Of a stretch of 28,476 nucleotides of DNA, positions 1-7,703 are shown in pieces; position 1 is the first letter of the stretch, and each line of letters starts with the position of its first letter. Under the pieces are notes generated by a model that saw nothing but the letters and a program-made list of their open reading frames with translations, made no database searches and had not been told where the DNA came from. The stretch comes from DAOMFM01 sp035429825 (GTDB lineage: Bacteria > Acidobacteriota > Blastocatellia > UBA7656 > JADIYM01), in contig JBGAKX010000051.1 in assembly GCA_044224215.1 (NCBI GenBank), positions 1-28,476 of the forward strand, written 5' to 3'. A program made the position numbers and the translations under genes.

Positions 1-1
1 C

Positions 2-88
2 CCGCAGGGAACGATGCGAATCGAGGCGGGCTCGACCGTCGAGGTTCAGCTCATCGGCGAGATCGTAGCGACGGCGATTGAGGGGTAA
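2..88 (+). CDS. 3' end of an unrecognised gene (partial)
   Basis: An open frame enters from the left edge and ends at TAA (86-88). The 28 visible residues end in VEVQLIGEIVATAIEG and are mildly acidic and beta-like, with no motif I can name. It is read as coding because the codons are GC-rich in the third position like the neighbours, and a strong inverted repeat follows its stop. The product cannot be assigned from this fragment. Confidence 0.45.
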   Translation, partial: PQGTMRIEAGSTVEVQLIGEIVATAIEG

Positions 89-112
89 GGCGCCGTCGCG
101 CCCTTCGGGCTT

Positions 113-158
113 GCCGTCGCACTCCAAAAGCTCGCGCAACTCTCTGGAGTGCGACGGC
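113..158. terminator. Perfect 14-bp inverted repeat between convergent genes
   Basis: Arms GCCGTCGCACTCCA (113-126) and TGGAGTGCGACGGC (145-158) are exact reverse complements around an 18-nt loop. The repeat sits between the stop of the left-edge plus gene (88) and the stop of the minus zinc-ribbon gene (175), so a bidirectional terminator is the simplest reading. There is no T-run on either side, so it may instead be a dispersed palindromic (REP-like) element. A short GCCC/GGGC hairpin with a 3-nt loop lies just upstream, near 101-111. Confidence 0.55.
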
Positions 159-174
159 GCTCTGCAGGGCTCGC

Positions 175-375
175 CTACTTGGTCTCGGGTTCCTTCTCGG
201 ACGCGGAGTCCAGCTGTTCGAGCCGGTACCCCATGATGCCGGTGGGCTCGAGCGCACTCTCGGTCATGTCGTGGTTGCACCGCCAGCAGTTCTTGTTGAA
301 CTTGGCGTTGTGCGCACTGCATTCGGGACAGATGTGAAACGGGCGCTGGTCCCGCGGTGGCTTGACGTCAGCCAT
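175..375 (-). CDS. Small zinc-ribbon protein
   Basis: A 66-residue protein with two CxxC knuckles, CPEC at about residues 16-19 and CWRC at about 30-33, which would bind one structural zinc in a rubredoxin-like or zinc-ribbon fold. The C-terminal half is charged and has no motif. The ATG at 375 is preceded on the minus strand by GAGGT at about 8 nt, a good ribosome site. A possible TTGCGT-18-TAAAAG promoter lies about 40 nt upstream. The partner or substrate is unknown; such small ribbons commonly bind nucleic acid or another protein, but nothing here shows which. It is divergent from the efflux operon, with 242 nt of AT-rich DNA between them. Confidence 0.7.
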   Translation of the reverse strand: MADVKPPRDQRPFHICPECSAHNAKFNKNCWRCNHDMTESALEPTGIMGYRLEQLDSASEKEPETK

Positions 376-418
376 TGTCGATTACCTCGTGATTGGACCG
401 TGTTGTCGCAAACAGAGT

Positions 419-448
419 CTTTTACCCGACGGCGACGGCCTCACGCAA
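419..448 (-). promoter_or_regulatory. Possible sigma70-type promoter of the zinc-ribbon gene
   Basis: On the minus strand, TTGCGT (448-443) and TAAAAG (424-419) are separated by 18 nt. Transcription would begin near 412, leaving about 37 nt before the ATG at 375. Identified only by resemblance to the consensus. Confidence 0.35.
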
Positions 449-533
449 CCCCGAGTCGACCCGTTCGTTCGATCGAAATATCACCCAAATCGCCCATTCA
501 CCACTTTACGGATTTACCATCAGAATTATTTTC

Positions 534-563
534 TTGACCCTTTTTGGGCGGCAAACGTAGTAT
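534..563 (+). promoter_or_regulatory. Probable promoter of the efflux operon
   Basis: TTGACC (534-539) and TAGTAT (558-563) with an 18-nt spacer lie in an AT-rich stretch that contrasts with the GC-rich genes. The predicted start, near 570, falls immediately before an imperfect dyad at 574-591, as expected for a repressor-controlled operon. Confidence 0.55.
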
Positions 564-573
564 GTCTCGCTTG

Positions 574-591
574 TGAGTAATCACTTACTTA
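574..591. promoter_or_regulatory. Imperfect dyad, candidate TetR operator
   Basis: TGAGTAA (574-580), a 4-nt spacer TCAC, then TTACTTA (585-591): 7-bp arms with one mismatch. The size and symmetry suit a TetR-family dimer. It lies just downstream of the predicted transcription start and 26 nt before the tetR ATG, so binding would block the whole operon. The regulator-operator pairing is an inference. Confidence 0.5.
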
Positions 592-617
592 ATGACTGAA
601 GCAGGACGTACCAACGA

Positions 618-1319
618 ATGACCACAGTGCCGCACGATACCGCCGACAGCCTTGGCGTCAGCCGCATGAGCGGGGACGCCCGCCGCGAGCAGTTGATTCA
701 GGTCGCCATGAACCTTTTTTCACGAAAGGGATTCAGCGGCACGACCACAAAGGAGATCGCGCAGGCGGCCGGCGTGACCGAGGCGCTCATCTTTCGCCAC
801 TTTCCGACCAAGGACGCGCTCTACGAAGCGATCCTCCGATGGCGGGTGGAGCAGTCGAACAATCAGAACTGGCTCGCATCGCTGACGACGATCGCCGAAC
901 AGCGCGACGACGAGGCGTTGATTCGGGCGATCGCGTCGGGTCTGCTCGAATTCCACCGCGAGAACATCGATTTTCTGCGGCTGATGTTCTTTGCGGTGCT
1001 CGAGAATCACCAGCTTGCGCAATCGTTCCGCGAGCGGCAGATCAAACCCGTGTACGACTTCCTGTGCGGCTATGTCAGTACGCGCCAGGCTGAGGGAGCG
1101 TTTGTCGGTGTCGATCCCGGCGCCGCGGTCCGTGCGATCTTCGGCATGCCGTTCTACCACTCGGTCGTCACCAACCTGTTCCATTGCAGCCTCATGCAAG
1201 TCACTGAAACAGAGGCGATAGACACGTTCGTACAGATTGCACTCAACGGGTTGCGCAGCGGCGCCCGTCTGACGGACACGAAACCCGGCCCGCAAGAGGC
1301 GGCAGGAGAGACTGAATGA
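618..1319 (+). CDS. TetR/AcrR-family transcriptional regulator of the efflux operon
   Basis: A 233-residue regulator. Residues about 22-73 form the TetR DNA-binding region, with the helix-turn-helix in TTKEIAQAAGVTEALIFRHF followed by the typical PTKDALYEAIL. The rest should be the helical ligand-binding and dimerisation domain. It is the first gene of the operon, and its stop overlaps the next start by 4 nt (ATGA, 1316-1319). A dyad at 574-591 suggests autorepression, relieved by a pump substrate. The ATG at 618 has only a weak AGGA upstream; an in-frame ATG at 666 (Met17) would still keep the whole DNA-binding domain and is a possible alternative start. The ligand cannot be deduced. Confidence 0.9.
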   Translation: MTTVPHDTADSLGVSRMSGDARREQLIQVAMNLFSRKGFSGTTTKEIAQAAGVTEALIFRHFPTKDALYEAILRWRVEQSNNQNWLASLTTIAEQRDDEALIRAIASGLLEFHRENIDFLRLMFFAVLENHQLAQSFRERQIKPVYDFLCGYVSTRQAEGAFVGVDPGAAVRAIFGMPFYHSVVTNLFHCSLMQVTETEAIDTFVQIALNGLRSGARLTDTKPGPQEAAGETE

Positions 1320-2674
1320 GCATCCGCAACGTGACAACCGAGGAGCCCCCGCCAATCCTCGCGCGCGAGTCCGCCCAGCAGGCACGGAGCAGGCCTGCCG
1401 GGATGTCCCGGACGACGCGTGTCGTGATCAGCGCCGTCGCCGGACTTGCCGTGATGGGTGGCGCATACCTGCTGTTTGTACGCGAGCGCAAGCCAGCGGC
1501 GGCAGCGTCCGCCGCTGCCGAGACAGCGGCGCCTCCTGTCGCCGTGACGACCGCCATTGCGGTGTCGGGCGAGATCCCCAACGTCCTGCAGGCAAGCGGA
1601 TCGTTCTCGCCGTTCGAGAGCACCGACGTCGCACCGCAGATGCCCGGCCTGGTCATCGCGACGCCCGTCGATGAAGGCGACTTTGTGAAGCAGGGAGAGA
1701 CGCTCGTCCGCCTCGACGACCGCGACGCGCGGCTGCGCGTACAACAGGCGCAGGCAGCCGTCACGCAGGCCGAAGCCGCTGTCAAACAGGCCCGATCGTC
1801 GCTCGGGCTCGACGGGACCGAGAAACTCGACCCCGACCGCGTCGCCGAAGTGCAGTCGGCCAAGGCCGAGATGACACTCGCCGAGGCCAACGAAAAGCGA
1901 TACCGGAACCTGCTCGAGACCGGCGACGTGCCGCAGGCCCAGTACGACGAGTACAAGGCGCGCGCCGACACCGCGCGCAAGACCTACGAAGCCGCCGTCG
2001 CCCGTGCGCGATCGGGCGGCGCCGGGATCGACGTGCAGAACAGCGCGCTCGTGTCCGCGCGCGCCCAGCTCGCGATTGCACAGAAGGCGCTTGCCGACAC
2101 CGTGATCACCGCGCCGCTTTCGGGGTATGTCCAGTCGCGGAAGTCGGCCGTCGGCGAATGGGTCACGACGACGTCTGTCGTTGCGACGCTCGTCCAGAGC
2201 GACACGCTGAAACTCGTCCTCCAGGTGTCGGAATCCGACTCGGCCGGCGTCGCGCTCGGCCAGGACGTCACGCTCACCGTCGACGCCTACCCGGACCGTG
2301 AGTTCCACGGCACGATGGCGGCCCTGCTCCCTGCGCTCGACACGAATTCGCGGGCATTGTACGCGGTCGTCGGCGTGCGCAATCCGGATCGCGCGCTCAA
2401 GCCCGGGATGTTTGCGACGGCGAGGATCATGCAGTCCGGCGCAAAGAAGACCGGAATCCTCGTCCCGAGAGAGGCGGTCGTCAAGGCGGCCTCTGGTACG
2501 AACCTCGTGTACGTCGTCAAGGACGGACACGCGGTGGCGACCGTGGTTCAGGTCGGTGGCGAGGTAGACGGCAAGATATACCTCCTCGGCGGTCTTGCCG
2601 CGGGCGACGCCGTCGTGACCTCCGGAGTCAATTCGGTGTCGGACGGCCGCGCGATCATCGCGAGCGCCCAGTAG
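1316..2674 (+). CDS. RND efflux periplasmic adaptor (membrane-fusion protein)
   Basis: A 452-residue adaptor linking the inner-membrane pump to the outer-membrane channel. One membrane segment near residues 35-52 anchors it, with no lipobox. A lipoyl-like half (DEGDFVKQGETLVRLDD) leads into a long Ala/Gln/Glu-rich alpha-hairpin, then the second lipoyl half (TVITAPLSGYV), a beta-barrel, and a membrane-proximal domain with the characteristic LKPGMFATARI. GGAG lies about 8 nt before the ATG, which overlaps the tetR stop by 4 nt. Domain order and length are those of HlyD/AcrA-type proteins of RND systems. Eight nt separate it from the pump gene, so co-translation is likely. Confidence 0.93.
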   Translation: MSIRNVTTEEPPPILARESAQQARSRPAGMSRTTRVVISAVAGLAVMGGAYLLFVRERKPAAAASAAAETAAPPVAVTTAIAVSGEIPNVLQASGSFSPFESTDVAPQMPGLVIATPVDEGDFVKQGETLVRLDDRDARLRVQQAQAAVTQAEAAVKQARSSLGLDGTEKLDPDRVAEVQSAKAEMTLAEANEKRYRNLLETGDVPQAQYDEYKARADTARKTYEAAVARARSGGAGIDVQNSALVSARAQLAIAQKALADTVITAPLSGYVQSRKSAVGEWVTTTSVVATLVQSDTLKLVLQVSESDSAGVALGQDVTLTVDAYPDREFHGTMAALLPALDTNSRALYAVVGVRNPDRALKPGMFATARIMQSGAKKTGILVPREAVVKAASGTNLVYVVKDGHAVATVVQVGGEVDGKIYLLGGLAAGDAVVTSGVNSVSDGRAIIASAQ

Positions 2675-2682
2675 GAGACCGC

Positions 2683-5600
2683 ATGCAGAAGCTCGCTGAA
2701 ATCTGCGTCAAGCGGCCGGTGTTCGCGACGATGATCGTGCTGGCGCTCGTCGTCGTGGGCGCGTTTTCGTACGTCTCGCTCGGCGTCGACCTGTTTCCCA
2801 AGATCGACCTGCCGACGATCACGATCACGACCGTCAACCAGGGCGCGACGCCGCAGGAGATCGAGACCGAGATCACCGACAAGATCGAAGAGGCGGTCAA
2901 CACCGTCTCGGGAATCGACGAGATCCGGTCGACGTCTGTCGAAGGCGTCTCGCAGGTCTTCGTCACGTTTCTGCTCGAGAAGGACCCGAACGTCGCGTCG
3001 CAGGAAGTTCGCGACAAGGTGAACCTCGTCATTCCGGACCTCCCCGAACAGGCCGAGACGCCGACCGTTCAGAAGATCGACACAGATGCCAGTCCCGTCG
3101 TCGGCATCGTCGTCTCGGCGCCGATGCCGATGCGCGACCTGACATACCTCGCGCGCAAGCAGATCAAGGAACGGATCGAGACCGTGTCGGGGGTCGGTGA
3201 AGTCCAGATCGTCGGCGGCCAGGAACGCGAGATCCAGGTGTTTGTCGATCCCGACCGTCTGCGCGCCTACAAGCTGTCGGTCGTCGACGTGGCCACGGCG
3301 CTCAAGACGCAGAACGTCGAGATTCCAGGCGGCCGCGTCGACGAGGGACCTCGCGAGCTGACGGTGCGAACCGAAGGCAGGATCACAAAGCCGGAAGACT
3401 TCAACGACATCGTGGTTGCGACCGTCAACGGGTATGCCGTGAAGATCCGCGACGTCGCGCAGGTGGTTGACGGCGCCGAGGAGCAGCGCACCGTGTCGAC
3501 GCTCAACGGCGAACCGGCCGTCACGCTGCTCGTCACCAAGCAGTCCGGTACGAATACCGTGGCGATCGCCGACGCGGTGAAGGAGCGGCTCGAAGAGATC
3601 AAGCCGATGCTCCCGGCAGGCGTCGTCGCGCGGGTGACGCGCGACCAGTCGGTGTTCATCAAGGCATCGCTGCACGCGATCAACGAGCACCTGCTGCTCG
3701 GCGGTCTGTTCGCCTCGGCCGTCGTGTTCCTGTTCCTCTGGAACTGGCGCTCGACGGTCATCTCGGCGCTCGCGATCCCGACGTCGATCATCGCCACGTT
3801 TGCGCTCATGAAGGCGATGGGCTACACGCTGAACACGATGACGATGCTGTCGCTGACGCTGATGGTCGGCATCGTGATCGACGACGCGATCGTCGTGCTC
3901 GAGAACATCTTCCGGTTCATCGAAGAGAAGAACATGTCGCCGTATCGCGCCGCCATCGAGGGAACGCGCGAGATCGGCCTCGCCGTCATGGCGACGACGC
4001 TGTCGCTGCTCGCCGTGTTCGTTCCTGTCGGATTCATGGCGGGCATCGTCGGCCGCTTCATGTCCAGCTTTGGCCTGACGGCCGCATTCGCGATCGCCGT
4101 CTCGCTGCTCGTCAGCTTCACGCTCACTCCGATGCTCGCGTCGCGGTGGCTCAAACCGCATCGCGAGGGTGAGGGCCACAAGGACTCCAAGGAATCCCGG
4201 TTCTACGGACCGGTCGATCGCGGCTACATGTACATGCTCCGGTGGTCGATGCGTCACCGATGGTTCGTGGTGGTCGTGTGCGGATTCGTCGTGCTCAGCA
4301 TCATTCCGCTGTTCATGTTCGTCGGAAAGAACTTCCTGCCGAACAACGACCAGGCCGAGTTCGAAGTCGTCGTGCGCGCGCCCGAGGGGACTACGCTCAC
4401 GTCGACGCAGATCCAGCTCGAGCGCGTCGCGACGGACATTCGCAAACTGCCCGGCGTCCAGGCAACGCTGCTGACGATCGGCGCCGGCCAGCAGCAATTG
4501 GTCAACGACGGCACGATCTATGTGAAGCTCGCGCCGGTCGAGGAACGCAGCATCGACCAGTTCACGTTAATGGGACGCGCGCGCGACATCCTCAAGAACT
4601 ATCCGGCCGAGTGGCGCTCGGCGGTTCAGCCCGTCGCGGCAATCTCGGGCGGCGGGTTCCGCAACGCCGACGTGCAGTACATCATCGGCGGACCGGACCT
4701 CGAGAAGCTGACCGCATACTCGACGGATCTGCTGGCGTTCATGAAGACCATCCCAAACGTCGTGGACGCCGACACCACGCTCGTCACCGGCAAGCCCGAG
4801 ATTCGCGTCGAGATCAACCGGCAGAAGGCGGCCGATCTCGGCGTGCGGGTCGCGGACATCGCTGCGGCGCTCAACACGCTCGTCGGCGGGACCGAGGTGA
4901 CCACGTACAACGAGGGCACCGACCAGTACGAAGTCAGACTGCGGGCTGCAGCCAGTTACCGCGCGGATCCGGAGTCGGTTCGCCGGTTGACCGTGCCGTC
5001 CACGCGTGGCGCCATAGGTCTCGAGAACGTCGTCACGTACCGCCTTGGAACCGGACCGGCTGCGATCGACCGGCTCAATCGCCAGCGGCAGGTGACGATC
5101 ACTTCGAATGTGAAGCCGGGCGGATCGCAGAGCGCCGTCATCGCGAGCCTGAACGACCACGTCAAGGGGATGAAGGTCGACGCGGGCTACTCGACGGGGC
5201 TTGCCGGACGATCAAAGGAGCTCGGCCGCGCAGGGTACTACTTCCTGCTGGCGATTGTCCTGTCATTCATCTTCATGTACATGGTGCTGGCGGCGCAGTT
5301 CGAGAGCTTCGTGCATCCGGTGACGATCCTGCTCACGCTTCCGCTCGCGATCCCGTTCGGCATCCTCTCGCTGCTCGTCACGGGCCAGACGGTGAACATC
5401 TATTCGGGTCTCGGTCTGCTCCTCCTGTTCGGCATCGTGAAGAAGAACGCGATTCTGCAGATCGATCACACGAATTCGCTCCGCGACAAGGGCGTCCCGC
5501 GGCTCGAGGCAATTCTGCAAGCGAACCGTGACCGGCTGCGCCCGATTCTGATGACGACGATCGCGCTCGTCGCGGGGATGGTCCCGCTCGTAGCCGGCGG

Positions 5601-5802
5601 AGGCCCGGGCGCCGCAACGAACCGCAGCATCGGCGTGCTCGTCGTCGGCGGGCAGACGTTGTGCCTTCTCCTCACACTCCTCGCCGTTCCGGTCTTCTAC
5701 TCGCTGTTCGAAGACCTTGGCGACCTGCGACTCTGGTCGCGCATTCCGCGCCTTGTCGGCCGCGGCGCAAGCGTGCCGAGGCGCGTGGACGAAACACTAT
5801 GA
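2683..5802 (+). CDS. RND multidrug efflux transporter (HAE1/AcrB-like)
   Basis: A 1039-residue inner-membrane proton/drug antiporter, the usual size of AcrB-type pumps. The N-terminus (CVKRPVFATMIVLALVVVGA) is the first membrane helix, followed by a porter domain. The TM4 proton-relay pair is D400-D401 in MVGIVIDDAIVVLENIF. A second large periplasmic loop and the last helices, containing GIVKKNAILQID, complete the duplicated layout. An AGGAG formed across the preceding stop lies about 6 nt before the ATG. Neighbouring adaptor and TolC genes make this a tripartite pump across both membranes. Substrates cannot be predicted. Confidence 0.96.
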   Translation: MQKLAEICVKRPVFATMIVLALVVVGAFSYVSLGVDLFPKIDLPTITITTVNQGATPQEIETEITDKIEEAVNTVSGIDEIRSTSVEGVSQVFVTFLLEKDPNVASQEVRDKVNLVIPDLPEQAETPTVQKIDTDASPVVGIVVSAPMPMRDLTYLARKQIKERIETVSGVGEVQIVGGQEREIQVFVDPDRLRAYKLSVVDVATALKTQNVEIPGGRVDEGPRELTVRTEGRITKPEDFNDIVVATVNGYAVKIRDVAQVVDGAEEQRTVSTLNGEPAVTLLVTKQSGTNTVAIADAVKERLEEIKPMLPAGVVARVTRDQSVFIKASLHAINEHLLLGGLFASAVVFLFLWNWRSTVISALAIPTSIIATFALMKAMGYTLNTMTMLSLTLMVGIVIDDAIVVLENIFRFIEEKNMSPYRAAIEGTREIGLAVMATTLSLLAVFVPVGFMAGIVGRFMSSFGLTAAFAIAVSLLVSFTLTPMLASRWLKPHREGEGHKDSKESRFYGPVDRGYMYMLRWSMRHRWFVVVVCGFVVLSIIPLFMFVGKNFLPNNDQAEFEVVVRAPEGTTLTSTQIQLERVATDIRKLPGVQATLLTIGAGQQQLVNDGTIYVKLAPVEERSIDQFTLMGRARDILKNYPAEWRSAVQPVAAISGGGFRNADVQYIIGGPDLEKLTAYSTDLLAFMKTIPNVVDADTTLVTGKPEIRVEINRQKAADLGVRVADIAAALNTLVGGTEVTTYNEGTDQYEVRLRAAASYRADPESVRRLTVPSTRGAIGLENVVTYRLGTGPAAIDRLNRQRQVTITSNVKPGGSQSAVIASLNDHVKGMKVDAGYSTGLAGRSKELGRAGYYFLLAIVLSFIFMYMVLAAQFESFVHPVTILLTLPLAIPFGILSLLVTGQTVNIYSGLGLLLLFGIVKKNAILQIDHTNSLRDKGVPRLEAILQANRDRLRPILMTTIALVAGMVPLVAGGGPGAATNRSIGVLVVGGQTLCLLLTLLAVPVFYSLFEDLGDLRLWSRIPRLVGRGASVPRRVDETL

Positions 5803-7703
5803 CGAATCACATTCTGAAGCGAATCGTGCGGCGACCGAAGTTCGTCGACGCGTCGTTGCTGTCGCTCGGCGTGCTCCTGTGTGCTGCGCTGCCGGCGGTG
5901 GCGCAATCGGCCTCGGGTGCGGCGTATCCCGGAATCTCAGCGCAGGCGGCGGCGGCGACCCGCGAGGCCGATGCTGCGGAGCTCGCCGGCGCGATCGTTC
6001 AGGCGCAGCCGCCCGCACCGGGTGAGAAGCCGCAACAGACCGGGCCGATCGTGCCCAGGCTGCACGAGCCGCGGCCGGCCCCGCCCGCGGAGGCCCGCGT
6101 CGGCGTGAACGAGTCCGATCCGCTCCCGCTGACGGTTCGGCAGGCGGTCGAGATGGCGCTCGTGCGCAATCGCGAGCTCGAGGTCGAGCGCATCAACACC
6201 GAGCAGGCGGAATACGATCTGCAGGCGGCAAAGGGTTTCTACGATCCGGTGCTTCACTCGCTCGACTACTACAACTACAACCTGTCGCCGGTGACGAGCT
6301 CGCTCGGAGGCGGTGACAACGGCAAGCTCAAGACGACGACGATCTCGAGCGAGGTGACGCTTCGCAAGGTGTTCGAGTACGGCGGCGTGTTCGACGCCGG
6401 CCTCCAGAACATCCGCGTGGATACCGACAACCTCTTTGCGTCGATCAATCCTCAGTATCAGAGCGGACTGACGTTCACGTTTCGCCAGCCGATCCTGCGC
6501 GGACTGTCGATGGACGACAACCGGCGACGGCTGAAGGTCGCGAGCCTGCGGCTCGATCAGAGTGACGAGGCGTTCCGGCAACGCGTTATCGAGACTATTG
6601 TCGCGGTTCAGCGCGCGTACTGGGATCTCGGATTCGCGCTCAAGGGAATCCAGGTTGCGCGCGACTCGGTGCAGCTTGCCGAGACGCAGATTGCCAGGCT
6701 GAAGCGGCTGGTGCAGGAGGGAATCAGCGCGCCCGTCGATCTCGTGCAGGTCGAGGCGGAGCTCGAGCAGCGCCGCGGAAACGTCTTTGCCGCGACGGAG
6801 ATCGTGACGGCTACCGAGAACAACCTGAAGGCGCTGATCCTCGAGGACCGGTCGGATCCCGAATGGAACCGACCGATCATCCCGACCGAGGCGACGCTTC
6901 CGTCCCCCGGATCGTACGACGTCGACGCCGCAGTCGCTCTCGCCATACAGAACAGGCCCGAGCTCGCGCAGCTCAAGATGCAGGAGCAGATCAACAACAT
7001 CGACATCAAGTTCTTCAAGGACCAGGCAAAGCCGCAGCTCGATCTGTTCGGATCGTACGGATTGACGGGGCTCGCCGGCGCGGCGACGTCGACGGTGAAT
7101 CCGTTCGGTCAGCAGAACTTCGCGCTTCAGACACGCGTGAACCAGCTTTCGTTGCTTGCCGGGTTGCCGCCGTTGCCGCCTTCGGCGACGCAGACGGTGC
7201 CGGAGTTCCTGCTCGGCGGATACGGCCAGAGCTATTCGAACCTGTTCTCGAACGACTTTCGCGCGGTGCGGATCGGCGTCGAGTTCAGCTGGCCTGTCGG
7301 TATGCGGACGGCCGAGGCGGCGCTCGGGCGCGTGACGGCCGAGGGCAGGAAACTCGAAGTTCAGCGCCAGGCGCTCGAACAGCGGGTTGAGCGCGAAGTG
7401 CGGAACGCGCTGCAGGCCGTGAAGACGTCGCGCTCGCGCGTCGACGCGGCGCAGGCAGCCCGCGAAGCGGCCGAGGTGCAGCTTGCAAGCGAGCAGCGTC
7501 GCTACGAGGCCGGTCTGACCACGACGTTTCTCGTGCTGACGCGGCAGGACGATCTGTCGCAGGCACGCGCGCGCGAGTTGTCGGCCCTGACGGACTACAA
7601 CAAGGCCGTGGTAGAACTTCAGCGCGTGATTGGGACGACGCTGTCGACGAACGACGTCGATGTCATGAAGGTCCGGGGAACCGGCGACGAAACAGACCAT
7701 TGA
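5799..7703 (+). CDS. TolC-like outer-membrane efflux protein
   Basis: A 634-residue protein with a signal peptide (hydrophobic about residues 18-35, likely cleaved after AVAQ), then an extended Pro/Ala-rich segment to about residue 105. Two OEP repeats follow: coiled-coil parts such as VQRAYWDLGFALKGIQVA and LVQVEAELEQRRGN, and the C-terminal RYEAGLTTTFLVLTRQDDL. It forms the trimeric outer-membrane duct for the RND pump. I chose the ATG at 5799 because it overlaps the pump stop by 4 nt (ATGA) and begins a signal peptide; the frame is open further upstream but has no signal peptide there. It is longer than the usual 430-500 residues, mainly in the N-terminal segment and one internal loop. Confidence 0.92.
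   Translation: MTNHILKRIVRRPKFVDASLLSLGVLLCAALPAVAQSASGAAYPGISAQAAAATREADAAELAGAIVQAQPPAPGEKPQQTGPIVPRLHEPRPAPPAEARVGVNESDPLPLTVRQAVEMALVRNRELEVERINTEQAEYDLQAAKGFYDPVLHSLDYYNYNLSPVTSSLGGGDNGKLKTTTISSEVTLRKVFEYGGVFDAGLQNIRVDTDNLFASINPQYQSGLTFTFRQPILRGLSMDDNRRRLKVASLRLDQSDEAFRQRVIETIVAVQRAYWDLGFALKGIQVARDSVQLAETQIARLKRLVQEGISAPVDLVQVEAELEQRRGNVFAATEIVTATENNLKALILEDRSDPEWNRPIIPTEATLPSPGSYDVDAAVALAIQNRPELAQLKMQEQINNIDIKFFKDQAKPQLDLFGSYGLTGLAGAATSTVNPFGQQNFALQTRVNQLSLLAGLPPLPPSATQTVPEFLLGGYGQSYSNLFSNDFRAVRIGVEFSWPVGMRTAEAALGRVTAEGRKLEVQRQALEQRVEREVRNALQAVKTSRSRVDAAQAAREAAEVQLASEQRRYEAGLTTTFLVLTRQDDLSQARARELSALTDYNKAVVELQRVIGTTLSTNDVDVMKVRGTGDETDH

Noticed and set aside
2548..4497. Long minus-strand open frame (649 codons) opposite the adaptor and pump genes
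   Set aside because: Its product is extremely rich in Arg, Asp and His with no domain, as expected for the antisense of a GC-rich gene; the plus-strand genes are unmistakable.
5661..5798. Extended N-terminus for the TolC-like protein (46 extra codons)
   Set aside because: It overlaps the RND gene and lacks a signal peptide at its start; the ATG at 5799 gives a proper signal peptide and the operon's usual 4-nt overlap.
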